Shown here: one piece after another, positions 19,055-27,704 of the stretch
Position numbering within the stretch: position 1 is the stretch's first letter
Layout of the letters: each line of letters opens with the position of its first letter
Assembly (NCBI RefSeq): GCF_004514475.2
Contig: NZ_MYFO02000013.1
Location: 62,001-126,000 of the forward strand
Reading direction: 5' to 3'
Length of the DNA stretch: 64,000 nt
DNA from: Paenibacillus athensensis
Lineage (GTDB): Bacteria; Bacillota; Bacilli; Paenibacillales; NBRC-103111
Notes under the pieces: generated by a model
What the model was told of the DNA's origin: nothing
What the model saw: the letters and a program-made list of their open reading frames with translations, nothing else
The model's database searches: none
Translations under genes and position numbers: made by a program

Positions 19055-21688
19055 TTACAACCAATGCTTTTTCTTGGCGATTCGGGCCGCTTCGGCCATG
19101 CTGGTTGCCGGGATTTTTTTCAAAATATGATTAATGTGGTTAGCCATCGTTTTTTCCGTAATCGGAAATTCCTTCTCGCGGTTCAGCAGCTCCGTCATTT
19201 CCCGGCGACCCAGTTCAGGATAGTTGTAATAATACGTCAAAATCACCTTCTCCGCCTTGGTGATTTTGGACTTCGTTTTGGCTGCCACGCTCAGTTGCAA
19301 ACGCGCTTCGATCCGCGCCAGCAGCTCTTGTTTGGAAAAGGGCTTCGTCACATAATCGCTGGCCCCGGCCGCAAAGCCCTGCGCGATATCCCCGGCCGTC
19401 TGCTTGGCCGTCAGCATGATCACCGGCAGCTCCTGCGACTCATAATCGCAGCGAACGGCGCGGCATATCTCATAGCCGGACATATCCGGCAGCATCACGT
19501 CAAGCAGTATCACATCAAACAAGCTTTCGCGCAGCTTATCCAGCGCCTCCGTACCTGTACGGCAGACCTGCACGCCCCATCCCTGCGCGCTCAAATACCG
19601 CAGCAGCACACGGACATTCACCGGATCGTCTTCGACGACCAGAATGCGCGCGGTCCCGTTATCCTGTAACTCGGGCACAAGCGCCTCCGGGTCGGCCGCA
19701 GCCGCGACCTCAGGCAGAGCCGACCACAACGGCTTTGCAGCGGCAAGCTCTGCAGAAACGAAATCTTCGCTCTCCTCCTGAGCCAGCTGCGCCAGCGGCA
19801 GCGTCACAATGAAGCATGCCCCCTGTTCCTGCGCGGACTCGACGCGAAGCGTACCGCCGTGCAGCTCAACCAATTGGCGGGTGATCGCCAGTCCAAGCCC
19901 GACGCCGCGCTGAAGGACGCCCGATTCCTGAGCGGGCCCCTGCTCGAACGGCTCAAAAATCAGCTCGCGACGGTCCTCCGGTATGCCGTCCCCCGTGTCG
20001 GTCACGCGAATTTCTGCAACTGGACCGCAGATGGCCGCATGCAAATCGATCGCACCTTCACGCGTAAATTTGATGGCGTTGCCAAGCAGGTTGTACAAAA
20101 TCTGCTCAAGCCGCGCCGCATCCGCTTCTACATAGATCGGAGTCCGCGCATGATTGCTCAATGTGACGGCACCGCCCTGCAGGAGAGGTCGCAAGGAGCC
20201 GATAACGTTTTCCGAAATGAGCGCCAAGTCGACCTTTTCCCGCTTCAGCACGATCTCCGCACGCTTGAGCACGGAAAAATCGAGCAGGTCGTCAATCAAT
20301 CGGCTCAATCGTTCGCCGCTGCTCATCATCAAGCGCAAATCGTCGCGCATCGTATGGCTCATGGCCCCGTCACTCCCGTCGCTTCCGTCGACCAGCGCCT
20401 GCGCCAACCCTAACATCGCGTGCAGCGGCGTCCGCAGCTCGTGCGAGGTATTGGCAAGCAGTTGGTCCTTGACTCGCGCCATTCGCTCCAGCTCCTGATT
20501 TTGCAAGACCAGCTTTTGGGCATAATGATTCAGCTCCTTGGAATAGAGCTGCAGATGACGATGATCGCGCTCCGCTCGCCGCAGCTGCAAATAAAACAGG
20601 CAAAGCACGAACAGCAGCAGGCCGTATTGCGAGACGTAATACGTTCCAGGCCTGACCATGACCTGCACGAAATCGTACAAGCTTAACGCCAGAAATATGC
20701 CAAAGCCTGCAGCGGCGAGCCGCAGTTCCCGATCCCGAAGGGCCAGCCGAAGCAGCACATAGCCGGTAAAGACAATCGTGGCAATTTGCAGCCCATTAAA
20801 CCCGTCAACGGCCCACAGCTTGTCATAGGGCTGAAACCCGACAAAGCAAACGGCCACCACGGCCTGCAGCATCGCGAGCCACCGAAAGAAACGACGGTGT
20901 GAAGCAGCCAGACGTTCCATGAACAAACAAAGTGCGATTGGTGCCAAACTGGTGCATGCTGCCAGACATTGGTTCCAGAAATACGGATTGTCGTATATAA
21001 AGACGCGAATATACAGGTTGTTGACGTAGCAAGCGCTCACCAGCACTAAAAATAGCGCCAGATACGGCAAATGCCTGTCCCTTGGCCTGCGCCAATACAG
21101 CAGGATAAAATAAACGGCCAGCAGCATAAACGCCGTAATAAACGGAAGCCGCTGCACCATATCCCGCTTCCACAGTTGATTGACAATCTGAAATCGGGAA
21201 TCGATAAGGACCGGCCCGGAAAGGCCGATGAAGCGGCCGTCCGAGGTCAAGCGGATATGTAGCGTTTTGCCCGCCGGATCGGGACCCAGCCCAAACATAT
21301 TCAGCCCGTAGCGCGGAAACTTCATGCCCGCTCCATCGGTATTTTGAAAGACCCGTTTCCCGTCCACAAACGCCTCGTAATTTTGCATAAGACCATAGGC
21401 GTAAAAGGCGCAATCGTCGCTGCAAGCCAGACGCTCGGGTACATGGAATTGCAGCCAGAGCGCGCGCCCGTTTTTAACGGACAGCTCCGGACCGTCGGCA
21501 GCATGCAGCCAATCGGTTCCGGGAGAGCCGTGCAGCCAGGCGTAATCGTCACCGGCCGCCGGCGAATCGCCCCAACGGTATTCAAAGGCTAGCGGTGGAC
21601 CTTCATTCCATTCGGCCAGCCGCAGCCAGCCAACAAATCCAAGTATGACTGCCGCTGCCGCGAGCAGGCCGACCCACAGCTTTTTCAC
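19055..21688 (-). CDS. 7TMR-DISM hybrid sensor kinase with receiver and C-terminal HTH
   Basis: This 877-aa signalling protein has an N-terminal anchor (1-20), an extracellular 7TMR-DISM beta-sandwich of the carbohydrate-binding type (about 40-165), seven membrane helices (about 178-370), HisKA with phospho-accepting H416 (TSHELRTP), and an HATPase (N533/N537, DTGDGIP, GVGLGL). A complete receiver follows (D730 in ILLDVMLPD, K782). The last about 70 residues (805-877) hold a predicted HTH, LGRREMTELLNREKEFPITE, ending in a basic stretch. All receiver residues are present. If the HTH binds DNA, one protein would span sensing to output while membrane-bound. It lies upstream of and parallel to GH6-CBM13, so an external oligosaccharide is a reasonable ligand, by inference. 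Confidence 0.9.
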   Translation of the reverse strand: MKKLWVGLLAAAAVILGFVGWLRLAEWNEGPPLAFEYRWGDSPAAGDDYAWLHGSPGTDWLHAADGPELSVKNGRALWLQFHVPERLACSDDCAFYAYGLMQNYEAFVDGKRVFQNTDGAGMKFPRYGLNMFGLGPDPAGKTLHIRLTSDGRFIGLSGPVLIDSRFQIVNQLWKRDMVQRLPFITAFMLLAVYFILLYWRRPRDRHLPYLALFLVLVSACYVNNLYIRVFIYDNPYFWNQCLAACTSLAPIALCLFMERLAASHRRFFRWLAMLQAVVAVCFVGFQPYDKLWAVDGFNGLQIATIVFTGYVLLRLALRDRELRLAAAGFGIFLALSLYDFVQVMVRPGTYYVSQYGLLLFVLCLFYLQLRRAERDHRHLQLYSKELNHYAQKLVLQNQELERMARVKDQLLANTSHELRTPLHAMLGLAQALVDGSDGSDGAMSHTMRDDLRLMMSSGERLSRLIDDLLDFSVLKRAEIVLKREKVDLALISENVIGSLRPLLQGGAVTLSNHARTPIYVEADAARLEQILYNLLGNAIKFTREGAIDLHAAICGPVAEIRVTDTGDGIPEDRRELIFEPFEQGPAQESGVLQRGVGLGLAITRQLVELHGGTLRVESAQEQGACFIVTLPLAQLAQEESEDFVSAELAAAKPLWSALPEVAAAADPEALVPELQDNGTARILVVEDDPVNVRVLLRYLSAQGWGVQVCRTGTEALDKLRESLFDVILLDVMLPDMSGYEICRAVRCDYESQELPVIMLTAKQTAGDIAQGFAAGASDYVTKPFSKQELLARIEARLQLSVAAKTKSKITKAEKVILTYYYNYPELGRREMTELLNREKEFPITEKTMANHINHILKKIPATSMAEAARIAKKKHWL

Positions 21689-21731
21689 AAGTTGTCACAC
21701 CTCCAATGGCAGGCCTGCCTGCGATCGTCTA

Positions 21732-21762
21732 CAAAAAAAGCCGTTCGGAAGAACGACTTTAC
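21732..21762 (-). terminator. Terminator of the Rpn-family gene
   Basis: On the minus strand GTCGTTC and GAACGGC pair around TTCC and run into seven T, immediately after the gene's stop. Confidence 0.8.
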
Positions 21763-21767
21763 GTGAA

Positions 21768-22622
21768 TTAATGAGCCTGTGATTCTTGTAACTGCCGGAT
21801 CTCGTCTTCCGAAAGCCCGGTCGCCTGCGCAATCTTGGCGATTTCCAGCCCCATAGCAAGCAGGTTGCTCGCCACTTCCATTTCCTTTTCGCGCTTGCCC
21901 TCTTCCTTGGCGCCGTGAATCATCGATGCTTCGTCATGCAGCGCTTTTTGACGCATTTCGTAAAGCCTGCGGGCTTCCTCATTTTGACTCAAAAACTCAA
22001 GCGTATCCATCGCTTTTTGCAGCGCCGGCTCATTCATCGCAATAACCTCCCATAGTTCAGGTTTATCTACGCCTTTCAGAAACAATAGCCATTTGACCAG
22101 CTTGTCGGATAAACTGGCCTGCCGTTCTTGCAGCTTGGGCAATTCCATGAAATGAATTTCGATATGATCCGTTAAGACGATCCCTGTATGCTCTTCCCGC
22201 AAGTGAAACAAGTTATAGTAACGTTCATTGGGAATAAAATTAAAGTTCAAAATGTTGATCGTGATTGTTTTTTTCAAATTTTTGTAGATTTGACCTTCTT
22301 CCAATTGAGCAGCATACATCTTACTCCAATAATACAATGTACGCCTTTCAATATCGTAGCGGTTGAACAGTTGAATTTCAATGTTCACCTGCTTGCCATC
22401 GGAGGTTCGGGCATGTATATCCAGAATGGATTGTTTATCGTGCAGCGCATTTTTATCCAAGTAGGGATTTAAAATTTGAATATCCGTAATGGGACGCGGC
22501 TCGCTTTCCCTTAACGTAACATTCAGAAAATCCAGCAGGATATCCTTGTTTTCTTCAACGCCAAAAATCCGCTTAAATACAAAATCCACCTTCGGATCAA
22601 GTCTGTCGAACAACAGCACCAC
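21768..22622 (-). CDS. Rpn-family PD-(D/E)XK nuclease / transposase-like protein
   Basis: This 284-aa protein matches the Rpn (PDDEXK_2) family: it opens with LDPKVDFVFKRIFG and carries the nuclease core ILDIHARTSDGKQVNIEIQ, where the Asp, the Glu and a following Gln form the metal site. A Lys/Glu-rich segment (EEGKREKEM) and a short helical tail (IAQATGLSEDEIRQLQ) end the protein. It starts at GTG 22622 after a GGAAGAGGA site. Members are encoded in many copies in Bacillales and cyanobacteria; RpnA of E. coli promotes RecA-independent recombination. No inverted repeats flank the gene, so it is not itself a transposon. Its base composition is more AT-rich than its neighbours, which suggests later arrival. 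Confidence 0.88.
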   Translation of the reverse strand: MVLLFDRLDPKVDFVFKRIFGVEENKDILLDFLNVTLRESEPRPITDIQILNPYLDKNALHDKQSILDIHARTSDGKQVNIEIQLFNRYDIERRTLYYWSKMYAAQLEEGQIYKNLKKTITINILNFNFIPNERYYNLFHLREEHTGIVLTDHIEIHFMELPKLQERQASLSDKLVKWLLFLKGVDKPELWEVIAMNEPALQKAMDTLEFLSQNEEARRLYEMRQKALHDEASMIHGAKEEGKREKEMEVASNLLAMGLEIAKIAQATGLSEDEIRQLQESQAH

Positions 22623-22768
22623 CCCATTCCTCTTCCCTTACAGTATACCATGAGGCTGTCGGTTCGGGCAGCCGTTGAGCGCAAAAAGGGACGAAAAACA
22701 AAACCAGCTCGACCGTTGGATCGAGCGCTGCTGGAGCCGCTGTCGGTGCCGGTGAATCTTGGCTTGTC

Positions 22769-23923
22769 TCAATTCGTGGTTGTTCCTGTTGTGCGGATGG
22801 ACACAGTCCGCGTAACCCCATCCCACTTCACTTCGGCACCCAGCGCTTCGCTGACAAACCGCACCGGCACCATCGTGTAGTCTCCGACCAGCTGCGGCTC
22901 CACTTCCAGCTTAACCTCAGTCCCGTTCACACTGGCCTTGCGGCTACCGATCTGCAGCTTGATCTGCGAGCTCCCCTTAACGGCCATAACGGAACGATCC
23001 GCCTGATTCCAGTCGACCTTCGCACCCAGCGCTTCAAAAATACTCCGCAAAGGCACAAAAGTGTTGCCGTCTATCAACAATGGCACTTGGCCGTCAATCG
23101 CCAACCATTCACCATCAATTTCTACTGAAATACCCGGCGCAGGCTGATCGTCGAATTTCACTTCCACACCTTGCTCCTGCAAGGAACGCAGCGCAACAAG
23201 GCTGTATTCGTCCAGCGGGTTGCCGTCGGCATACACGGTATTCAAGTGGTTCGAAGTAAGGACCGGCAATAAATCGGCAATGCTGTTGTCGGACACATAC
23301 ACATACCCCAGCGAATCGCCATTCAGCCATAATGGGGAAAGATCGTTGATCCGGTTGCCGGAAAGCTCCAGCCAAACGAACCGCATGGAAGCCAGCGGGG
23401 TCACATCTTCAATCTGGTTGTTGGCAAGGAACAGCTCATTCATACGGGTAAGGCCGGCCAGTGGCCGCAAATCGGAAATGTTTGCATGGCTTGCACTCAA
23501 ATGCCGCAGTTGAGTCAAATTTTTGAGCGGCGAAAGATCGGCAACCTGCGTGTTTGAAATATCAATGAAATTGATTTTCGTCAGTTCGGCAATTTCAGCC
23601 AAACTATCAAGCGGTTGGCCGCTGACAATTAGCATGGTTAAATTTTTAGCATATTCCAATCCCTTTAAGCTTGTAATGCCTTCATTTTGAAAAGCGTAAA
23701 TTTCCTTCAGCTTCAACAAATCGTCTGGCGTCAATTCGCCGGAGGATTTATGAATAGAAGAACGAACAACTTTTTCCAGTGCCGGGTCGGCAATTAATTT
23801 CGATTCCGCCTGCGCCGCGGGGATGAACAAAGCCAGCAGCAGGATCAAGCCGAGCAGCCATGCAGCAGCTCTTTTTCCAGTTTGGCTCACGACTTGTTTG
23901 GTGTCATTGCGATGTTGTGTCAA
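22769..23923 (-). CDS. Secreted leucine-rich-repeat protein with copper-amine-oxidase-N domain
   Basis: This 384-aa exported protein has a signal peptide (about 1-39), about seven internalin-like 22-residue leucine-rich repeats (about 70-225; units such as LSPLKNLTQLRHLSASHANI), and a C-terminal copper amine oxidase N1-type domain (about 265-380; WLAIDGQVPLLIDGNTFVPLRSI and MVPVRFVSEALGA). The latter is a common cell-surface stalk in Paenibacillus, not an oxidase. I assign a TTG start at 23923 with AAGGGAG nine bases upstream. No enzyme domain is present, so a binding or adhesion role is likely. Confidence 0.9.
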   Translation of the reverse strand: MTQHRNDTKQVVSQTGKRAAAWLLGLILLLALFIPAAQAESKLIADPALEKVVRSSIHKSSGELTPDDLLKLKEIYAFQNEGITSLKGLEYAKNLTMLIVSGQPLDSLAEIAELTKINFIDISNTQVADLSPLKNLTQLRHLSASHANISDLRPLAGLTRMNELFLANNQIEDVTPLASMRFVWLELSGNRINDLSPLWLNGDSLGYVYVSDNSIADLLPVLTSNHLNTVYADGNPLDEYSLVALRSLQEQGVEVKFDDQPAPGISVEIDGEWLAIDGQVPLLIDGNTFVPLRSIFEALGAKVDWNQADRSVMAVKGSSQIKLQIGSRKASVNGTEVKLEVEPQLVGDYTMVPVRFVSEALGAEVKWDGVTRTVSIRTTGTTTN

Positions 23924-24005
23924 TCCAATACGCTCCCTTTTTATTTCATATAGTTAAATGAATAATAAGGAAAATTATAACCGCACAACGATAGACACGC
24001 TACAG

Positions 24006-24046
24006 AAAAAAAGCACCCTCCGGCACATAAATGCCGAAGGATGCTT
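24006..24046 (-). terminator. Terminator of the GH64 gene
   Basis: On the minus strand AGCATCCTTCGGCA pairs with TGCCGGAGGGTGCT and ends in seven T, about 30 bases after the GH64 stop. Confidence 0.8.
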
Positions 24047-24077
24047 GCAGTTGTTTAGCAGGTTGGCAACAGCCGGA

Positions 24078-25664
24078 TTACCAGCCGACGCGCAGGATCA
24101 AGCCTTTCGGGCTGCCGATCTCCAAGTAAGCGGCTTGCGTATTGACGTCGTCGTAAGCAAAGCCGTAGGCGAGACCGCCGATGCTGTGGTCATGCCAGAA
24201 TTTGGCGTAATAGTTGGCCGGAGCCGCTTTGTAATAGTTGCTGACGATGTTCCAGTTACTGTCGTTCAGCACGTGGCGGTTGATGGCGGCGCAGGTTTGC
24301 GCATTCGTCAGCGCGCCGTCGCAGCGCAGGATGTCCTGCGTCGAGTAGGACGAGTAGCCGGCGAAGTAGTTAGCGTTGGCGCCGCCCGCAGCAAAGGAGC
24401 CGTGGATCGGCGCAACGATCCGGTAAGGCGCTTGCACCGTGCCCAGCGATTTGAATGCTGTAGGCACTTCATTGGAATATTTCGTAAACAGGCCGGAACG
24501 CGTTTCGGATTCGAACTCACCCACGGTTTGGTCGAAGCCACCGTTGCTGACCAGACGATGCTGCAGCGGGAAGCCGAACATGTCGACGCGCGTAGTGTTG
24601 CCGTGGTAGCCGTCGTTGTCGACGGTAAATTCGATAAAGTCAAAGTATACGTTCAGGTTCGGGTCGCTCGGATTGTTGATGTCCGGACCGGCGAAGCCTG
24701 TGTCGTATGTTTTGATGTAGCAAGGTGAGCCTACGCAAATGAACATGCGGCCGGAGGTGACTTTCGGCATGCTGGCCCAGCCGGCGTCACTGATTTTGTG
24801 ATAGATGTTGGCATAGTTTTGACCGTTTTTCGTCAGATGGCCCGAAGCGTCGTTCAAGGCATTGGAGATGGGCAGCAGGTTGCCGCTCAGGTCCAGATAG
24901 CTCCATTTGCCGTTAGCCGGGTTGATGCCGAGCACACCCCAATAAATTTGGCTATCCGGATAAGCGCCGTTCGTGCCGTTCATTACTTTCACCGACATCA
25001 CGCCGCTGCCGACCGGAGCCGGAATCGAGGAGGCCGCGATCGAGTTGATGCTGGATGCGCCGCTGGAGATCGTAAACGATGCGCTGGCAACGGCCGAGTT
25101 GGTCATGCCGGATTTGATCGCAATCGCTTTCAGCGTTTTGGACGAGGAAATGTTCACAGGTCCGGAATATACGGTCGAAGAGCCGGTTGGCGTGCTGCCG
25201 TCCGTCGTGTAACGGATCGTCGCGCCGCTGGTCGACGTCGTGATCGTTACGTTCTGGGCCGTCGTATACGTGCCGCCGCCAGGGCTGAACGATGGCGTTG
25301 CGACCGTTGTCGTGCCGCCCGTGCTGCCTACTGTGTAGGAGAACCAGCCTGTGTCGTAAGCCGGGGAACCGTTATTGTACGTAAAGGAATAGCTGATGAC
25401 GTTGCCGGAAGCGACGCCCGTCACATTTTGCTCATAGCGGGTTTTACCGCTGTTGTAGGTCATGCGGAGATTTTGCTGGGCGCCGGAGTTCACTGTGTAA
25501 TGAACATCTACCCAAGTGGTGCTGACATTCGATTTGAACCAGATTGTCGCCGTCGTGCCCGATACATCAACGCCATTCGTATAATCGGCCGCTGCAACGT
25601 TCACGATAAACAACGGCATGCTGGCAAAAATCAGCAGTGCGCAAAGCATAAAAAATTTCTTCAA
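24078..25664 (-). CDS. Secreted GH64 beta-1,3-glucanase with CBM56
   Basis: The mature enzyme should release short oligosaccharides from beta-1,3-glucan. I place the start at TTG 25664: GGAGG lies eight bases upstream and the product begins with a typical signal peptide (about 1-25). Upstream ATG 25679 overlaps the ribosome site. About 528 residues follow: a CBM56-type beta-1,3-glucan-binding domain (about 26-112, TWVDVHYTVNSGAQQNLRM), a chitobiase C-terminal-like bacterial Ig repeat (about 118-195, GATIRYTTDGSTPT), and the GH64 domain (about 205-528), recognised by FIEFTVDNDGYHGNTTRVD and MFGFPLQHR. It probably targets fungal walls, together with the GH30 and GH19 genes downstream. Confidence 0.9.
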   Translation of the reverse strand: MKKFFMLCALLIFASMPLFIVNVAAADYTNGVDVSGTTATIWFKSNVSTTWVDVHYTVNSGAQQNLRMTYNSGKTRYEQNVTGVASGNVISYSFTYNNGSPAYDTGWFSYTVGSTGGTTTVATPSFSPGGGTYTTAQNVTITTSTSGATIRYTTDGSTPTGSSTVYSGPVNISSSKTLKAIAIKSGMTNSAVASASFTISSGASSINSIAASSIPAPVGSGVMSVKVMNGTNGAYPDSQIYWGVLGINPANGKWSYLDLSGNLLPISNALNDASGHLTKNGQNYANIYHKISDAGWASMPKVTSGRMFICVGSPCYIKTYDTGFAGPDINNPSDPNLNVYFDFIEFTVDNDGYHGNTTRVDMFGFPLQHRLVSNGGFDQTVGEFESETRSGLFTKYSNEVPTAFKSLGTVQAPYRIVAPIHGSFAAGGANANYFAGYSSYSTQDILRCDGALTNAQTCAAINRHVLNDSNWNIVSNYYKAAPANYYAKFWHDHSIGGLAYGFAYDDVNTQAAYLEIGSPKGLILRVGW

Positions 25665-25796
25665 CGAATTCGCCTCCATTTGATTTTGAGTTTGGATATT
25701 ACGGTTAATGATCCCGCCTTCCACGGACAAATTGAGCTGCGCGGCGTCAGGACAACGCCTGTGGGACGTCTGTCCGCGAACGAGCCTGCGCTTTAT

Positions 25797-25810
25797 AGTA
25801 AGCGCTTACT
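25797..25810. promoter_or_regulatory. Perfect palindromic cre-like operator upstream of GH64
   Basis: AGTAAGCGCTTACT is a perfect 14-base palindrome with the GCGC core, 132 bases upstream of the GH64 start. Confidence 0.6.
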
Positions 25811-25869
25811 TTTATCAATGTCCCTCCTTCGGCCTTTCTCCTGCCCGGGCGTTACGATAGGCTCGAAAT

Positions 25870-25883
25870 TGTTAACGCTTTCA
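25870..25883. promoter_or_regulatory. cre site upstream of GH64
   Basis: TGTTAACGCTTTCA keeps the conserved TG...CG...CA positions of the CcpA cre pattern. It is spaced 73 bases from the palindrome at 25797. Confidence 0.6.
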
Positions 25884-26276
25884 GGTACATGAAACCAGAT
25901 AATCGGCAGGGATTTATAACCAATATAATTCGAAATTTTCGAGTAGTCAATCGGTTTTATCCGAAAATTTAACGAAAATATTCGATTTGGAGCACGTTGG
26001 TTTGGTTTTTTTGTAAATTTATCCTTGGTTATCGGTATTTTCTTCATGAACTTTTGCTTTTTATGGTTTTTTGCACATATAAATTACTTTCGTTCATTTT
26101 CGTAAATATCCTAAAATTTTCGAATGCTTCAGGCGATGCGGCTCGCTGCTTATCGGCTTGTAGAAAGTCACAATAGTGCTCATTTCAGATACAACTTTTG
26201 CAGAATTTTCCGGTTTTTCCGCTGTACAATAAAATGGGCTGCTGGAACAGCCATTACTCAGAATCAAGGAGGCAAG

Positions 26277-26600
26277 ATGATGAAGCTGCTGCAAAAAACA
26301 AGCGTTGCGCTTACCGCGCTAACGTTGCTCTTTTCGACCGCCACGGTGGACGCCGCGACGAATCTACGCGCGATCTACAAAGGGCCGAATTTTGTCGCAC
26401 TGCTGTGGGATTACTCCCCCGGCGAAAACAACAACACGGTTTACAATCTGTACCGGGACGGGGCGCTGATCTACACGGGCGCCAGCTACGGCTACACCGA
26501 CTACACGCTGACGGCCTGCACGAACTATACCTTTACTGTTGCGCCGAAATACGGCGGCGCAAGTCCCGTGTCGCTTACGGTCAAAACGAATTGCTTATAG
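26277..26600 (+). CDS. Small secreted Fn3-like protein
   Basis: This 107-aa product begins at ATG 26277 (or 26280), after AAGGAGG. A signal peptide (about 1-27, ending VDAAT) is followed by a single Fn3-like beta-sandwich of about 80 residues, with the pattern VALLWDYSP, YNLYRDGALIY and YTFTVAPKYGG. Two Cys (in LTACTNYTF and at the C-terminus, TNCL) could form a disulfide that closes the domain. It has no catalytic motif and no anchor. It could be a free binding or accessory module or a secreted ligand; I do not recognise a named family. It sits divergent from GH64 and ends at a strong bidirectional terminator. Confidence 0.75.
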   Translation: MMKLLQKTSVALTALTLLFSTATVDAATNLRAIYKGPNFVALLWDYSPGENNNTVYNLYRDGALIYTGASYGYTDYTLTACTNYTFTVAPKYGGASPVSLTVKTNCL

Positions 26601-26629
26601 GCTCATCTCCCCCCTTGAGTCGAGCCGGA

Positions 26630-26676
26630 TAAAAAAAGACCTCATCCTCCGAAGCTTCGAAGATGAGGTCTTTTTC
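26630..26676. terminator. Bidirectional terminator
   Basis: AAAGACCTCATC pairs with GATGAGGTCTTT, with an inner CGAAGCTTCG palindrome and A/T runs on both sides. It serves the small secreted gene and the convergent membrane-protein gene. Confidence 0.88.
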
Positions 26677-26689
26677 CATGTACGCCTAG

Positions 26690-27238
26690 TCACAAAAATG
26701 CATGAATGAGAAACAATATCGCAAAGGCCAGCCCCAGGCGCAGATGCCATTTGCGGTCCAGCCGTTTGTAGCGCAGCAGCCCGGATACGGGGACCGGAAG
26801 CAAAACCAGCAGCGCGAGCAAGCCGCTGATATTGTTAAAATCCCAGACAAAGCCGTGCAAAAAAACGGCAACCGCGTGCAAAATGATCAGCGCGATCGCG
26901 AGGATCGCCGCTGGCGTATGCCAGGTGCGGACAAAGCGCAGCAGGATCGCCAGCCATTTTTTTACCTGCGTATAGCCGCTCAGCTGCCGCAGCTTGATGA
27001 TGCGCTGCAGCACGTAATAGGCCAGCACGAAAAACAGCAGCAGCCGGGCGTTCGAGCCGAAATTTTTGAACGTATGCTCAAATTGTCGGCTGTGCCATGT
27101 TTGCGCCGGCATATGCGCCAAGCTCCACAGCTGCCACACGAGCAGCACCAGCGCAGCTGCGGCGGCGATGGTGACGCCAAATCTCTCTTTCCGCGGAATC
27201 CACGCCGTTTGGCGAACTGCCGCTTCCCGTTCTCTCAT
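26690..27238 (-). CDS. Putative bis-heme b-type membrane protein
   Basis: This 182-aa protein has about five membrane helices (roughly 21-41, 62-82, 105-127, 133-152 and 162-182). Two helices each carry a His pair spaced 14 residues: WHTPAAILAIALIILH and WHLRLGLAFAILFLIH. That spacing, on two helices, is what ferric-reductase and NOX-type or b561-type proteins use to hold two stacked b hemes across a membrane. No FAD or NAD domain is fused. The next gene upstream on the same strand is a siderophore ABC ATPase, which makes a link to iron reduction plausible, but a strong terminator separates them. The family is not one I recognise by name, so the heme role is an inference from His spacing. Confidence 0.65.
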   Translation of the reverse strand: MREREAAVRQTAWIPRKERFGVTIAAAAALVLLVWQLWSLAHMPAQTWHSRQFEHTFKNFGSNARLLLFFVLAYYVLQRIIKLRQLSGYTQVKKWLAILLRFVRTWHTPAAILAIALIILHAVAVFLHGFVWDFNNISGLLALLVLLPVPVSGLLRYKRLDRKWHLRLGLAFAILFLIHAFL

Positions 27239-27625
27239 CCTAACTCCCCCTCATTGACGCTGCTCTATACGTTCAGATTGCCCTGAAATTCGGTTGTACA
27301 ATACCGTCTTCCTCATTCGTCAGGCTTCCAGAATATCCCTGCCTTCAGCGCTCCAGCGCCTCCGGCTTCGGCCCCTGCAGCCCTCGCTGTCCGATTGCTT
27401 GCAGTATAGCAGCGATAGCTGAAACGCGCCTGAATGCAAGCTGAAGGTTTGCTGAAGGCGGGAGCCGGCGGGCCGGTTCCCGGCAGCGCAGCTTCCGTCG
27501 CGCGTCACGGGCAGCGGGCCGCTCGCCGCTGGCGGTCGGCAGCCGCACGGTGACCGCGGCTACATCGCGCGGTAGCGACGGCCGCCGGCGACGTTGCGCA
27601 GACGCAGCGACGGCCGCTGCCGCGC
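27239..27625. other. Gene-free GC-rich intergenic stretch
   Basis: This lies upstream of the membrane-protein gene and downstream of the ABC ATPase terminator. Only overlapping short open frames without ribosome sites are present, and no RNA or repeat was recognised. Confidence 0.4.
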
Positions 27626-27676
27626 AAAAAGACCTTGGGCTTCCGCAGTCATGTCAGGCGGAAGCCCAAGGTCTTG
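27626..27676 (-). terminator. Strong terminator of the siderophore ATPase gene
   Basis: GACCTTGGGCTTCCGC and its exact 16-base complement form a perfect stem around an 11-base loop, with TTTTT on the minus-strand side. Confidence 0.88.
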
Positions 27677-27704
27677 CCATCCGTCGCCCGACGCGGGGCG
27701 ACGT

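Larger units (their letters stand above)
25665..26276. other. AT-rich intergenic region between GH64 and a small secreted protein
   Basis: The stretch from about 25800 to 26240 is clearly more AT-rich than the flanking genes. It contains two good LacI/CcpA-type palindromes (25797-25810 and 25870-25883) upstream of GH64. No convincing ORF or structured RNA was seen. Confidence 0.5.

Noticed and set aside
20205-20218. cre-like ATAACGTTTTCCG sequence inside the hybrid kinase gene
   Set aside because: It lies deep in coding sequence far from any start, so a regulatory role is unlikely.
21768-22622. Rpn-family gene as a complete transposon
   Set aside because: No terminal inverted repeats or target duplications were seen around it; the family includes immobile recombination-promoting nucleases.
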